Part shown: positions 21,871-32,860 of the stretch, in pieces
Layout of the letters: the number at the start of each line of letters is the position of its first letter
How positions within the stretch are numbered: the stretch's first letter is position 1
Source of the DNA: Leptobrachium leishanense
Lineage: Eukaryota > Chordata > Amphibia > Anura > Megophryidae
Direction of reading: 5' to 3'
DNA length: 64,000 nucleotides
Assembly (NCBI GenBank): GCA_009667805.1
Contig: RXON01001639.1
Coordinates: forward strand, 1-64,000
The notes under the pieces: model-generated
Database searches by the model: none
Told to the model about the DNA's origin: nothing
What the model saw: the letters and a program-made list of their open reading frames with translations, nothing else
Made by a program: the position numbers and the translations under genes

Positions 21871-22514
21871 TTCAACAGCGGATATCGTGGTAGGGGTAGG
21901 ACCCCCTCTTTGAAGCGGCCCAAGGCCTTATTACTGAGCCACTCATTGGGAGGTTCATGAGTATGTGAGTAAATCGATTTAGATTTAATATTGCTGTTTA
22001 ATTGAATTGCTATTGTACCATATATTTCTCATTTATTTGAGGTAAAAACTGAGATCAAGAGGCCACTAAACACCTATCGAATTGTCGATTAACGGGAGGA
22101 GCCCCCCCCCCCCATAGAAGCTTAAAGGCGAATACTATGAGCCTATAGGCTCCCCGTTTGTGAGTGGCACCTCTACATATTACCTTAAATTACAATTCAA
22201 TACCTATGTGAAACAATATTGCGCGATTAGATTTGTTTCTGTTTCTGCATTTTAGTGTTTCCAACACAACCATTTAACCAACTAAGAAGTCTGTGATACC
22301 ACGCAAGATTGAATATCAGTTGTTCTTATTTATGCGCTCCCTAACAAAGAAAGTTTGTATTTTTACATTTAATTGATTATTAAATAACATTCAGTAAACA
22401 GTAGATTAAACCTGTTAATTATGAATGAATCTTAAGGAATATCACGAAACACGTATGCCTGTCTCTATCACATATCTCTAGATATAAATAACGAGTGTAT
22501 CGTGCATGCACGCC

Positions 22515-22562
22515 GCGGCAAAATATGCTGGCGCTTTATAAATAAAGAATAATAATAATATG
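22515..22562 (+). mobile_element. LINE/SINE-type 3' tail
   Basis: ATGCTGGCGCTTTATAAATA followed by AAGAATAATAATAATA is the kind of 3' end found on many vertebrate non-LTR elements (GCGCTTTATAAATA plus a short-unit tail). Only the tail is recognisable. Confidence 0.5.
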
Positions 22563-22828
22563 GGTAGTTGCTGCATAGGATACTTGTATATATTAGGTTA
22601 TTACCTGGTCATATATATTAAGAAAGAGCTTTAGGATTTTGATCTTAGGGAGACCTCTGCTGGACAGGTGCCAGGAGCACCTAGTTAAATATTGGGGAAA
22701 AGAATAAAACCACCCACCAATCACAATGTCAAGCTACTCCCTTGTAGGCCAGTCTTTAGATAAAGAAATCTGGGACATAAAAGGAGGTGAGTTTTTAGAC
22801 CGGGAAAGACAAAGGAAAAAGAAGGGGA

Positions 22829-23226
22829 GAAACATAGAAACATAGAAAATGTGGGCAGATAAGAACCTTTCGGCCCATCTAGTCGCCCAATTACATGGAT
22901 ACTTTACCTGGATTTATCTTTTGTTTAGGATAGCCTTATGCCTATCCCATGCCTGCTTAAATTCAATCACTGTTTTGGCCTCTACCACTTCTACTGGAAG
23001 ACTGTTCCATGTATCCACCACCCTCTCAGTAAAATAATGCTTCCTGATGTTACTTTTAAACCTTTGCCCCTCTAATCTAAGACTATGTCCTCTTGTTTTG
23101 CTACTTTGTTTCCTTTTAAATATACTCTCTTCCTCTACCTTGTGGATTCCCTTTACGTATTTAAATGTTTCTATCATATCTCCTCTGTCTCGTCTTTTTT
23201 CCAAGCTGTACATGTTAAGATCATTA
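22829..23226 (-). pseudogene. CR1-like LINE 3' fragment (RT C-terminus, 3' UTR and tail)
   Basis: On the minus strand the frame reads MYSLEKRRDRGDMIETFKYV, then TRGHSLRLEGQRF, IRKHYFTERVVDTWNSLPVE and FKQAWDRHK. This is the typical end of CR1/Jockey-superfamily ORF2. It is followed by a short 3' UTR and tandem TTTCTATG units (plus strand CATAGAAACATAGAAA at 22829-22848), an 8-bp tail repeat of the CR1 kind. It is near-identical to the copy at 59056-59555 up to the word AAGATCATTAAG, where this copy is 5'-truncated. A lone 3' fragment, inactive. Confidence 0.85.
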
Positions 23227-23282
23227 AGAATTATACCCCTATTCTCTTCTTACAACTTCTCCCATGTAAGTTACCTTCTTAA

Positions 23283-24120
23283 TACCAACTAACCCCCCTC
23301 CCTTTTCCCGTAAATGAAAACACAACAAAGTATTGGCATTTTGAAAAGGTCACGTCTTTTATTACTTGAGGCCAAATTCTTTGCCTCTAAGGCAGAATTA
23401 TTATTATCGATCCTCGTATGCCAAATACGCTTCACCAGATAACACTGGCAGCCAGATAACACTGGCAACTGCAATGCACCACAAGCATTGCCCAGAAATA
23501 GCGCCACACGTGGCTAAGCAGGATGACCACACGTCTGCTCAGTGTATTTTTATGGCAGATAGCAGGCCGAGAAGATCTGCAAACCAGGAAGGCACCTGAG
23601 CTTGGCCGTATGAAACCACAACTCAACTCATACCCTGCAGACCCTCCCCCCACTATCGCCCTCCACGTGCCAGGCCGCCTATTTCACCGCCACCAAAAAC
23701 GAGGACCCTCTTTTTACTGCCACCAATAAAAAAACGTGACCTTTCCTCTTACCCCACAAAAGGCTCCTTATCGCGCCTTCAATGACGAGTGTGTTCCCAG
23801 CCTTATCACTCCTTCAATGAACTCCTCACTTCTTGCTCCTATTTCGGGGTGCTCCAAAACCATTGCCAAATAACATCGGCAAATGCAATGCACCACACAT
23901 ATTGCCCAGAAATAGCAGCCCCACGTGGCTAAGTAGCGTGACCACGCGTCTACTCAGGGGTCTCTTTATATCGCAAATAGCAGGCCGAGAGGATCTGCAA
24001 ACCAGGAAGGCACCTGAGCTTGGCCGTATGAAACCACACTCACCCCGTACCCTGCAGACCCTCCCCCTACCATTGCATCCCCACGTGCCAGGCCGCTATT
24101 TCACCACTCACAATACCTAT
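23283..24120 (-). repeat. Direct repeats of about 230 bp (possible split terminal repeats of a YR retroelement)
   Basis: The block 23450-23680 recurs at about 23875-24095, some 425 bp apart. Shared landmarks are GCAATGCACCACA, ATTGCCCAGAAATAGC, GCAGGCCGAGA-GATCTGCAA and AACCAGGAAGGCACCTGAGC. GGCCGTATGAAACCACA and CCACGTGCCAGGCCGC are shared as well. Divergence is moderate. The pair lies just 3' (minus strand) of the SGNH-like and recombinase fragments. Ngaro-type retrotransposons end in split direct repeats, so this is a plausible terminus. Proof would need the matching 5' repeat, which I did not find. Confidence 0.6.
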
Positions 24121-24127
24121 CTCTTCT

Positions 24128-24349
24128 CTAGCTGTCCCCTAAATGTAGTACCATAATATCTGGCTTACCCCTCTTTCTCCTGGATGTCTTTGCTATTCCC
24201 AAGAACTGCCCCCACCCCATACCTTGCTTCCCTATCCATCTAATCCCTACTTCAATTACGCTGCACCCCGGGGTCGCTCCTCTCTTGGTGCCAGCAGCAC
24301 GACTCTCCATCCAGTGCACATAGGAGTGTCCCAGGATCCGCACTCTCAT
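24128..24349 (-). pseudogene. SGNH/GDSL-hydrolase-like fragment of a tyrosine-recombinase retrotransposon
   Basis: The minus-strand frame gives VRILGHSYVHWMESRA, then IRWIGKQGMGWGQFL and PDIMVLHLGDS. The pattern (I)LGHS-(Y/F)-W near the start, WxGxxGMxWG in the middle and PD-(L/I)-V-HLG at the end matches the SGNH-hydrolase-like domain in vertebrate Ngaro/DIRS-type elements. The serine of GHS would be the nucleophile. The frame stops after HLGDS, where the family continues with the Asn block, so it is truncated. It lies 3' of the recombinase remnant at 24500-25100 on the same strand, consistent with one element. A host lipase is unlikely given the neighbours. Confidence 0.6.
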
Positions 24350-24499
24350 TGCACGTCCTGCAAATAACCAAAATGTAAACTATTAACTGTAATGCACACA
24401 CACACACAGTGTACCCGAACTGAAAAGAAACCAAAAGAAACAAGGAAACAAATTATTATTATTAAAACAAAACAATTGTTCCCCATAAGTTTTCCCTTC

Positions 24500-25100
24500 A
24501 TTTCTTTAATGACCTCACATATCTCCTATACACTTCCCATTTCCATCTCCCCATCTTTTTAATTCGGTCCTTTGGGTAACCCAATCTGCTCAGTACCAGC
24601 AGCTCCTATCCTGAAAGAATGGGGGCAAATGTATCTCCCCTTTCAACCAAGCCCCTCCGTGGCCTGCTGCGGAACCATTTTGAATTGATACCCGGACAAG
24701 TTAGTACCACCCTTGTGCCCCCAGAACATGCGACCATTTGAAGGAGTCGCCTCCAAGTATCCCCTCATACATACCACTGGGCATACTTCCCCACCATAGG
24801 CACCTAGAGCAATTGTTTCCTCAATCCTTAGGGCAGCTGTAAAACTAAAACAAATGCTGCCCTACCAAGATTGTTATCAGCTCCATCTTATCTCCTACTT
24901 GTACTCTGCTGTCAAGATCTTCCTCACCACGAATTGTTTAGCCCAGTCCTCCTCTTCCTTTAACCGGGCAAAGTATGAAATACCACTAAATAGTTCCAAG
25001 CTGTCCTCTATTGACTTACCGCCGAACTTCAGTAGCTATTTGAAAACAACATTCTGCCCTACCTCCTCTGTCCCTTTAAAACTCGATCCAACCCTTTCAC
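24500..25100 (-). pseudogene. Tyrosine recombinase remnant (Ngaro/DIRS-type)
   Basis: Reading the minus strand, HSFRIGAAGTEQIGLPK appears at about 24622-24572. After a one-base frame change, DRIKKMGRWKWEVYRRYVR follows at about 24567-24511. HxFRIGAA and GRW-x(3)-Y are the last catalytic blocks of retrotransposon-type tyrosine recombinases: His, Arg, and the final nucleophilic Tyr. The frameshift and several upstream stops make it inactive. It sits between the RT remnant (25780-26180) and the SGNH-like fragment, all on one strand. The exact 5' boundary of the domain cannot be fixed. Confidence 0.7.
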
Positions 25101-25479
25101 TGCTTGCTCTACGGTGCCCATGTCTTCTGCAACAACAATCTCCTCACCAAATCATTGATGCCCTCTAACTGCTCCCCATCTGGCAAAGAAATGGAGGGCA
25201 GTGCTCACCCTGGAAATTTATTTTTATTATCATTTTTTTTTTCTTTCCTCCTCTCCCCTCCCGGTGCCAAATGTCAGAACACATCCCACCTAAAACTGGA
25301 CAATGTATCCACCACCACCTTCCTTACCCCCGGTATGTGATTTGCCGTGAAATTAATATTGCTTTTCAAACATATCAACACCAAATACCTGACATAGGCT
25401 ACAACCTGCGGTGATGATGCAGACATGTTATTCAGCACTTGCACCACACCTTGAATATCAGACCCAAAAATAAGAAAGG

Positions 25480-25580
25480 GGGGGAGGGATGTTTTTGTTT
25501 TTTTTTTAATTTATTTCTTTTTATTTTTTATTTTATTTATTTATTTATTTTTAAATTTATTTATTTATTTATTTTTTAAT
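25480..25580. repeat. T-rich low-complexity tract
   Basis: Run of T with TTTA repeats (TTTATTTATTTATTTATTTT type) inside the YR-retroelement relic, presumably a later expansion. Confidence 0.8.
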
Positions 25581-25779
25581 TCTATCCCCACAGTGGTATT
25601 GCCCCGACGATTGGAAAATAAAAAATTCCAGAAACACCAAGCTTTGCACCCATCCATTGAATCCACTCCTGGGCCATTTGCCTGCTCACCATTTGAAATT
25701 ACACTAGACCATTTTGATCTTAATGTCTGGCCATTCCCCCCAAACCACCTACAATTCTCCCCGATCAACTAAACTTATA

Positions 25780-26180
25780 TTGTAACCCCCCCCCCGATCC
25801 TACCTCATTCTCCAGTCCCTTTGGAACAGGTTACCATGAAATCGTCCAAGTAATGTACTATACGTCTCCTCCCCGCTCTCTTCTCCACTAAGCAATGCAA
25901 AAAAGTAGGAAGCCTTTAAAAAGGGAGCATGGGCTATTGCCCACCCCAATGGGTAAACAGATATCGATGTAAAATTAACCATCGAATTTCCACTCCATTA
26001 AAAGAAAACCCCCTGGACACAGTGATACGGCCTGAAGGCTGCCTGTAGATCAAGCATAGGTAACTCTGTCCCCTCGCCAGCTACCCTTACCAAAATCACC
26101 ACCTGATTGAATGAGTGGTAGCTAACAGAAACATCTTCCCTACTTATTGCCTCTGCAAAGAAACGGACGTCCCAATGTTT
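25780..26180 (-). pseudogene. Reverse transcriptase remnant of a Ngaro/DIRS-type element
   Basis: In the minus strand the words LDLQAAFRPYHCV (about 26060-26020) and KRAGRRRIVHYLDDFMVT (25882-25829) are seen in different frames. The first matches RT motif A (LD-x-x-AF). The second contains YLDDF, the metal-binding catalytic motif C, at 25838-25852. Between them ISVYPLGWAIAHAPF resembles the LPxG block. Frame changes and stops show it is dead. With the recombinase and SGNH-like fragments downstream it forms a broken element of about 3 kb (23283 to about 26180). Confidence 0.7.
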
Positions 26181-28403
26181 ATTTGTATGTATTTTCCTTA
26201 CATTCCCTTGCTCTGTGTATCATGTAGAGTATTGTATTCCCTCTGTATAGCGTAACCTCTGTATTACGATCCAGTCTTTGTATAGTATACACCCCCCTGT
26301 AAGTAATGAATTCCTTTTGTTTTCACATGCTTCCATCAGCCCCTCCCCTCCCCCCAGCAACTAAGGTCACCAGCTCACTGTTATCTGATCCATTGTTCGC
26401 ATCTGAGAGTTGTTGTTTGTGCACCTTCCCCCTCTGTATGTGTGTGTCCCTTTGCAAAATGTAAATAACGCCGTCTCCATTTTGAGTTGAGAAAGAGCAA
26501 GAATGTTCTGTACATAAGTGGCTGCATTGTCCTCCATTTTATGAGTCCTCAGCCCTGGAATCCCTTATCAATAGAACCAAGCTGCACATGTGAGAGTCTT
26601 TAACCTCCGTCCACAATGAAACTGATTCTTGCTTAGTATATTAATCTATAGACCCGAAGTTAAACCAACCGAACTAACCTAATGACACAGCATTTGCGAA
26701 CATACAAAATCACTGTTTAGTTGATACGCCTCTTCAGAAATTATAACAGACACATTTAGATGTGTATTTGGTTAGTAATTGTTATATATTCATAAATCTG
26801 GCAGAAACAATCTGGATTAATTTAGTTGCGCAAATGTAAGCTTAAACAGATTGTACAGTTACTGCTGCAGCCCTTCCTCATTGGCAGCAGACCATGTGAC
26901 TTTTTGAGGTTTAAGATGGCTGCCAGCCATGCGGTCACTGACTACCTATGTCTATAAGATCATACAGACTATACAAATAATAAGGTTTGATCAAGTATTA
27001 CAAAGTGAAGCAAATATCAACGAGCATATTCTAGCTAACAATGCAAATCACTAGAACGTATAAATTAGCGCGTATTTAACCCAATAGATTACACGCACAC
27101 ACGCATATAGTATATTATCAACATAACTTAAAATTCCCCGAATAAATACACTTAATACTTATCCACTCGCAGGCTTTATTATGATGATGGTACAAGTGTG
27201 AAATATGAGGGAGTTGCTGCTCATGTTTCATCTATTCCTGAAATAAGTCTCTCCTCTCCCTCAATAGAGACAAAGTTACCGTTCTAAATAATTATTTACT
27301 CAACTGTAGCAAGTGCTCAAAACAAAAGATTGTACATTGCTGCTGTGTCACTTTAAAATTGCAACAATTAGAATAGTGAACTTAAATACAGTATACAAAT
27401 TAATTCGTTCATCAACTTATTGCTTAGCCCTTGGGGTTACTCCAACATTATTTAAAACACACATCTTTTTGAATAACCCAGTAAATCATAACCCACATAA
27501 AAGGCCAGCATGTGAAGCTGCTTGAGAATCCACTAAAGGTGTTACTCAGCAATGCATGTATGGTGCTTTTCTCATTCGGCACACTATAGAGTTATAGTGA
27601 TTAATGTCCAGTGATTCAGTCTGTTATATCAAGTTCCTATGTGTGATTACATTCCCTTTGTGTTTTCTCCGTGTGCTATGGCTAGGTCCTTGTGGGGTCT
27701 TCGTGTGCTATGGCTAGGTTTCTGTGTGTTTCTATTGTGTGATTACGGCGTGTTATAGCAAGTTTTTATTTTACTTTTATGTTTATTATAATATATATAT
27801 ATATATATATATATTTTTATTTCTCTTAGTGTTATACTACATTAGTGATTTCAGTGTGTTATAGAGAGGAATTTCGTGATTTCAGGGTGTATGATAGCTA
27901 AATCATTAGCGTGACTTCGTGTGTTATACCGAGGTCCTACGTGTGATTTCACTACGTATAGTGAGTTCCTACTGTGTGTATGGTGAGGGCACATGCGTGT
28001 ATAGGGAGGCCCTGTGTTTGTTTATGGTGTTTATATGGGTTGCTTATTATGATTTTGGCTGCAGCCATGGATGATACTAAAATTGGACAATCAGTCATGC
28101 GCTATACTGAGCACCCAAACTAATAAGGCACAGCAGTCCACAAACAGCCAAAGCAAAACCACTGGAAATCCCAATGCCCCTAATAACATACAAAACAACA
28201 AATCACTTAATTCTGGCAGAGTTATCCCAGACCAACAACCCATTAGAAATTACTATCACGCAGCTCGACACCAAATGAACAAGGAATACAGTATTGCAAA
28301 TTGAAACAAACATAAACAAGCATCCACTAAATAAAACCTACAGATCCGTACAATGGGAAACCCACCTCTATCCTTCCAATAAATAATGGAACTAGGAATA
28401 TAT
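26181..28403. other. Intergenic region without recognisable gene
   Basis: AT-leaning DNA. I see TTTGTATAGTATACACCCCC and CTCCATTTTATGAGTCCTCA, which could be dispersed-repeat pieces, then no structure up to 27590. Frames of 60-77 codons (27313-27525, 28071-28304) have no domain and no repeat support. Confidence 0.4.
27590..28015. repeat. Degenerate tandem repeat with an (AT)n tract
   Basis: Loose 30-45 bp units sharing GTGTGTTATAG or GTGTGCTATGGCTAGGT and GTGTGATTAC/GTGATTTCA. This is an old, eroded minisatellite. A perfect AT dinucleotide run occupies about 27787-27812. Confidence 0.6.
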
Positions 28404-28540
28404 ATATATAGCAGACTTATGATAATAGAGTATGCATAACAGATAGATACTGCAAGTAAAACTTATCCAGTCATTGGTTTTCATACGATGATGGTGATGC
28501 TAAATGGAGCTCGCCGCCGCCCTGTCTCTGAAGTTCTTAG
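28404..28540. repeat. Dispersed repeat end, shared with 57465-57567
   Basis: The stretch with GACTTATGATAATAGAGTAT, ACTTATCCAGTCATTGGTTT and ACGATGATGGTGATG is the reverse complement of 57465-57567 with few differences. The two copies are inverted relative to each other. A weaker relative may lie at 27165-27200 (ACTTATCCACTCGCAGGCTT). Element class unknown. Confidence 0.7.
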
Positions 28541-28587
28541 TAAAAGAAAATTAACTGCAATACACAACTGCCCCCACGTCTTGTCTT

Positions 28588-28985
28588 TTATACCCCCCCT
28601 TCCCCCTCCCTCCCATTGTTCCTCTCCCTATTGCATCTAATCACAAATCGGCCATGCTTCAGCTCATCAAGCAAAAAAGCCCCATGCCTGATCCCATAGA
28701 ACAAAGGGAACTCACTCCCTTTACTCTTGTGTAATACAGGGATAATTCTTAAACCTTGCTCAATCCTAATTAGTCTCTCTCTCGAACTAAACCTTTCCTG
28801 GTAACTTTTCTCCTTCAAGCCGTACACCATTTTAGTAGCCTTTCTCTGAACTCTCTCTAAGATGTCTATATCCTTCTGGAGATACGGTCTCCAGTACTGC
28901 ACACAGTACTCCAAGTGAGGTCTCACCAGTGCTCTGTACAGTGGCATGAGCACTTCCCTTTTCCTACTGCCAGAAAGGGCCAGAT
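28588..28985 (-). pseudogene. CR1-like LINE RT fragment
   Basis: The minus strand from 28953 encodes [20 protein letters not shown], then [15 protein letters not shown] and [11 protein letters not shown]. That is the C-terminal RT segment immediately upstream of the part preserved at 59056-59555, where [11 protein letters not shown] continues into the CR1 end. Here the homology stops at QERF and unrelated Arg-rich frame follows. So it is an internal fragment with neither the 3' tail nor the palm domain. Confidence 0.75.
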
Positions 28986-29166
28986 ACCATCAGAGCCACC
29001 CCACGACTCCACTAAGACCCGACCACACCCGAATCCTCTTACACCACTCTATCTTCACTACCAGATGGTAAAGTATAATTGAATAATTTTAACTTGATAT
29101 CTATTTCCTAATTGCATTGGCACGGCTTTATATGTCCATCACCTATTAAAGAAATATAAATGAATT

Positions 29167-30202
29167 ATTTGGCTGTTGAACATAAATACAGAAAAAATGG
29201 TGTCGCGCCCATACTCACCGGAGTGGCAGCAACTGCCAGGAGTAACAGCCCAGTTAATGTATAAAACATAACAAGGAAAAAAGGTGTCATCTGCGCTCGT
29301 TTCTATGTGTTCCATGTACAACAAAACTGAGGTTTTTGTTTGTTTCAATGGCCATTGCAACGTAGGCTCACTCGCCACTTCACGGCACTTCTTTACAGAG
29401 TGAGTACCTTACATGTACCAAAAGGCCGCTCTACTGAGCAGCTCCAAGCCCCTCCTGCTGCTTTTCAGCCAAGGAGAGGCAGAGATGGTGGGTTTTATTT
29501 ATACACGCACCAAACACTTCCCATTTGGGATTAAAAACAAAAACATGGAAAGAGGAACAGCTGCAGAACGACGAACTGGTGTTACAAGCATGATATACAT
29601 AAATACAGGAAAAATGGCGTCGCGCCCATTAAAGAGGTGCCTGTAAAGAGGTGCCGTGAAGTGGCGAGTGAGCTTACGTTGCAATGGCCATTGAAACAAA
29701 CAAAAACCTCAGTTTTGTTGTACATGGAACCCATAGAAACGAGCGCAGATGACACCTTTTTTCCTTGTTATGTTTTATACATTAACTGGGCTGTTACTCC
29801 TGGCAGTTGCTGCCGCTCCGGTGAGAATGGGCGCGACGCCATTTTTTCTGTATTTATGTATATCATGCTTGTAACACCAGTCCGTCGTTCTGCAGCTGTT
29901 CCTCTTTCCATGTTTTTGTTTTTAATCCCATATGGGAAGTGATTGGTGCGTGTATAAATAAAACCCACATATCTCTGCCTCTCCTTGGCTGAAAAGCAGC
30001 AGGAGGGGCTTGGAGCTGCTCAGTAGAGCGGCCTTTTGGTACATGTAGGTACTCACTCTGTAAAGAGGTGCCGTGAAGTGGCGAGTGAGCTTACGTTGCA
30101 ATGGCCATTGAAACAAACAAAAACCTCAGTTTTGTTGTACATGGAACACATAGAAACGAGCGCAGATGACACCTTTTTTCCTTGTTATATTTGGCTGTTG
30201 AA
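29167..30202. mobile_element. Inverted, circularly permuted concatemer of a 417-bp unit with 14-bp target duplication
   Basis: The insert 29181-30188 lies between two identical direct repeats ATTTGGCTGTTGAA (29167-29180 and 30189-30202). Its right part (about 29640-30188, plus orientation) starts at GTAAAGAGGTGCCGTGAAG (29643). It runs once round a 417-bp unit to the same word at 30060, and continues 129 bp more. Its left part (29181-29626) is the same unit on the minus strand, also slightly over-length: it starts and ends with the roughly 30-bp GGGCGCGAC-CCATTTTT segment, but with a different breakpoint. The inversion joint is at 29627-29645. No long frame is convincing. More-than-unit-length arms with different start points imply a circular or tandem template. 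Confidence 0.8.
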
Positions 30203-30732
30203 GCCTAACAGTAGAATAGTTAGCCTTTCTGTTCTACTGCAGAGGAACGGTAAAGGTAGAGACGATTATGGGCGGCCGTGTTGCTCCCCTCAATTTAGTG
30301 AATCTATTTATATTCTACGAATGATGATTTGAACATCTAAAGATAATTCTTGTCCCCATAGTGAGATAAGCTGGAACTGAGAAATAGCTTTTATATATAA
30401 AGTTACCACCAGCTGCCATTCGAGTAAAACGAACATAACCCTATCCTATATATATTGCAGCCATTTCTATTGAATGTATGTTAAGTCAATAGGAAGTTTT
30501 TGTAAACTCATGCTGAATGAATTGCTGAGTATTGATGCTGTGATTGATCTGTGGAAGAGATAGGTAGACTATCGAGTGTGTTATGTATCTCCCTGAAGGA
30601 AGTTACATTTAGTGAATCGGCCCCCACAATACTAAATTGTGCTGCAGGTGATGCCCCAGTAACTGAGTGTTTTTAGCCAGGTTGAGAATTGTTTCATAAT
30701 GGGAGAGGTTTAAGTGGCTAGAATAGAACTTG
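30203..30732. other. Unassigned intergenic sequence
   Basis: AT-rich, apparently single-copy, no coding signal or repeat structure seen. Confidence 0.4.
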
Positions 30733-30912
30733 CAGGGCTATTCAGAGAGCATGAAAAGCAGGAGATTGACTGGAGAATGAAAAATTCTAGGTCAAAATAG
30801 CCGATTTGGAAAGTGAGATGAAAGGGAGAATTTTTCTGGTTTGGCTATTTTGACCTAGAATTTTTCATTCTCCAGTCATTCCCCTGCTTTTCACGCTCTC
30901 TGAATAACCCTG
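30733..30912. mobile_element. Fully palindromic MITE (CAGGGYTATTCA end family)
   Basis: A 180-bp inverted repeat. The left arm CAGGGCTATTCAGAGAGC, then GAGAATGAAAAATTCTAGG and TCAAAATAGCC, is mirrored by the right arm. That arm reads GGCTATTTTGACC, CCTAGAATTTTTCATTCTCC and GCTCTCTGAATAACCCTG. The arms are about 70 bp with a central GATTTGGAAAGTGAGATG-type spacer. The ends match the longer foldback copies at 12583, 16622 and 20830, so it is a short relative probably mobilised by the same unknown transposase. Confidence 0.85.
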
Positions 30913-31522
30913 TAAGTGTTCAAGAATTGATTTGTGCATACGTGTGGTGCGGTCTATAAACCTAAGCTGTTTGTCCATTAGATTATTGTGTGTCATGGTA
31001 TTAATCACAGTACTAATCACTATCTGTAATTACTTTTAAAATTGTATCTTGCTGATCAGATGATAACGTATGATTGTATGAAACTTGACGGTGTGAATAA
31101 ATTTTGATTTGAATTGTTTTACCGTTACGCAGTCTCATATCATCTTTAATGATTTTATTGTTTCTAAAAATATCTAGATAGCCTCAAAAGAGGATAACGC
31201 GCTATACATTTGTTAAGACGTATATTCATTGATTGGTTATTAATCCTTATTTTTAAGGGTAAATAACCAAATTATACCATTGGTATTGGAGGCACTGTCA
31301 TTAATGATATATATATTTATATATATAGTAAGAGAAAATACATGTCATAGTAAATAACCCTGACAACATGTCACATGGTGATAGCAGGAAAATTCAGCCT
31401 CTGCTTGATGTGTGTCGGTATCCTTCTGTTCGGTAAACTGCTAACTGGATAAAATCTTCTCTCTCCGTAACAATATATATCGTCAGGATCGATCTGAGTG
31501 AGATCAAGCGTCTAGAAATTAC
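30913..31522. other. Unassigned AT-rich sequence
   Basis: No gene. A short TA-rich run (about 31306-31330) is the only feature. Confidence 0.4.
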
Positions 31523-32107
31523 TAGGGATGTGCAAATTGTTTCGTTCCGAATTGAATTTCATACGAAATTGACCATTTTCTTTCTTTCGGAAGCATTTCC
31601 GAAACGAAATATCGGCCGCCCGAAATTACGAATCAAAGTTTCAGGACAAACTAAATCATTTTGTTATGGGACCTAAACGAAATAAAACGTAACGCAAATT
31701 ATACGAAATGCTGAAAACATGGAACAAAATTATCAAAAACAAAATAAATTTCGTAACAAAATGAACTGAAACGAAAAAAAAACAGAACTAAATGATCTGA
31801 CATGAAAAAAAAAGAACAAAATGATCTAAAACGTAAAAAAACGGAACCAAAAGGTCTAAAACGAAAAAAAAACTGAACAGGTCACCTTTTAATTAATGCA
31901 GATGCTGGGCTTTTTTCCACCATAGTTTTCAATGTTAAAAAAATCCCCATTTAATAATTTTCAATTGCAGCAAACAGCCATTTTTTTAATAAATGTTTTA
32001 GGATTTTTTGGGTGAAAATTTAGGTTTCCTAACTTATTTTAAATGTAATAATGAGGTCTGTTTTTCTAACTGAACGCATGCAGCTGAATTATTTTCTTAC
32101 AGTCTTT
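31523..32107 (+). mobile_element. hAT-like element end and AT-rich body
   Basis: Starts TAGGGATGTGCAAATTG, close to TAGACATGTGCATTC at 1087, with the same TTTCGTTC-rich subterminal composition. Then come repeated AAAACGAAAAAAA and AATGATCTAAAACG words. No transposase. The opposite terminus was not found. Hairpin-rich DNA starts at 32108, possibly inserted into this element. Confidence 0.5.
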
Positions 32108-32785
32108 GGGCCACATTACAATCTCCACGATAAAATGGGGGCGGTAGGGAGAAAAAATTGCGCCTGCAGTTTTCTCCCTACCACCCCCGTTTTAGCGTGG
32201 AATTACAATGCAGGCGCTTAAAAAGCTGGCTGCATTGTTACCGCGCGCTACGCCCCTGGATGCTTGCGGCAGCGCTGAGCGCAGCCGCAAGCATCCACTC
32301 GATGGAGTCCATAGGACTCCATTGAACCAAACATTGGCGGTCACCTTGCGAGATCTGCCCGGTCGGCGTAGTGATACGCAGGGAGAGACTGGGGGGACTT
32401 TTTCCCCAGTCTTTCCCTGCTCCCGCCGGACAGAGGAGGCGGTTGGAGCCGCGGGACAGGAGGTGAGTATACAATTATTATTTTATTTTTTTGCCTGGTG
32501 TTAACAGATTGTGCAGAACCGGAATCCGTTAACACCAATTTCTGGCTTTGGTTAACTTTCCGCTGACCAGAGCCGGGCGTTAATCAGCGCTGGGACTTTG
32601 TAATCCAGCGCTGATTAACACTTTGTGCTCCCCATGTTAAACATAGGGAGCACAAAGTATAGTGACCTCGCGCAGAGGAGCTCAAGATACCAAACGCAAA
32701 CGCGTTACTTAACCCGTTTGCGTTTGGATTGTAATATGCGCTAGACACAGCGGCAAACGTTAGCAACAAGATTGTAATGTGACCC
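32108..32785. mobile_element. Multi-hairpin element with inverted ends GGGYCACATTACAATCT
   Basis: Ends are GGGCCACATTACAATCT (32108) and its inverse AGATTGTAATGTGACCC (32785). The interior is a series of separate hairpins: 32125-32200, 32258-32296, 32300-32324, 32378-32420, 32496-32537, 32579-32619, 32621-32657 and 32690-32727. Arms are 10-30 bp and sequences differ from hairpin to hairpin. A partial relative at 7577-7925 keeps the same hairpin order in its 3' half. Minus-strand frames do not resemble proteins. Probably a non-autonomous DNA transposon. Superfamily not recognised. Confidence 0.75.
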
Positions 32786-32860
32786 TGTGTGCGTTCAGCA
32801 ATAAAAAAAATGGCTTCTGGTTTTCTGCAATTGAATAATTATTAATAGTTTAACCACTTC

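Larger units (their letters stand above)
21692..22828. other. AT-rich region with remnants of retroelements
   Basis: No gene visible. It contains the hammerhead-like motif at 21801-21851, a C13 run at 22101, a LINE-type 3' tail at about 22515-22562 and AT-rich filler. Several pieces look like dispersed amphibian repeats, but only the named ones can be supported from this window. Confidence 0.4.

Noticed and set aside
32690..32727. AACGCGTT-type word as hammerhead stem III
   Set aside because: It is one arm of an ordinary hairpin in the multi-hairpin element. There is no CTGANGA or GAAA in place.
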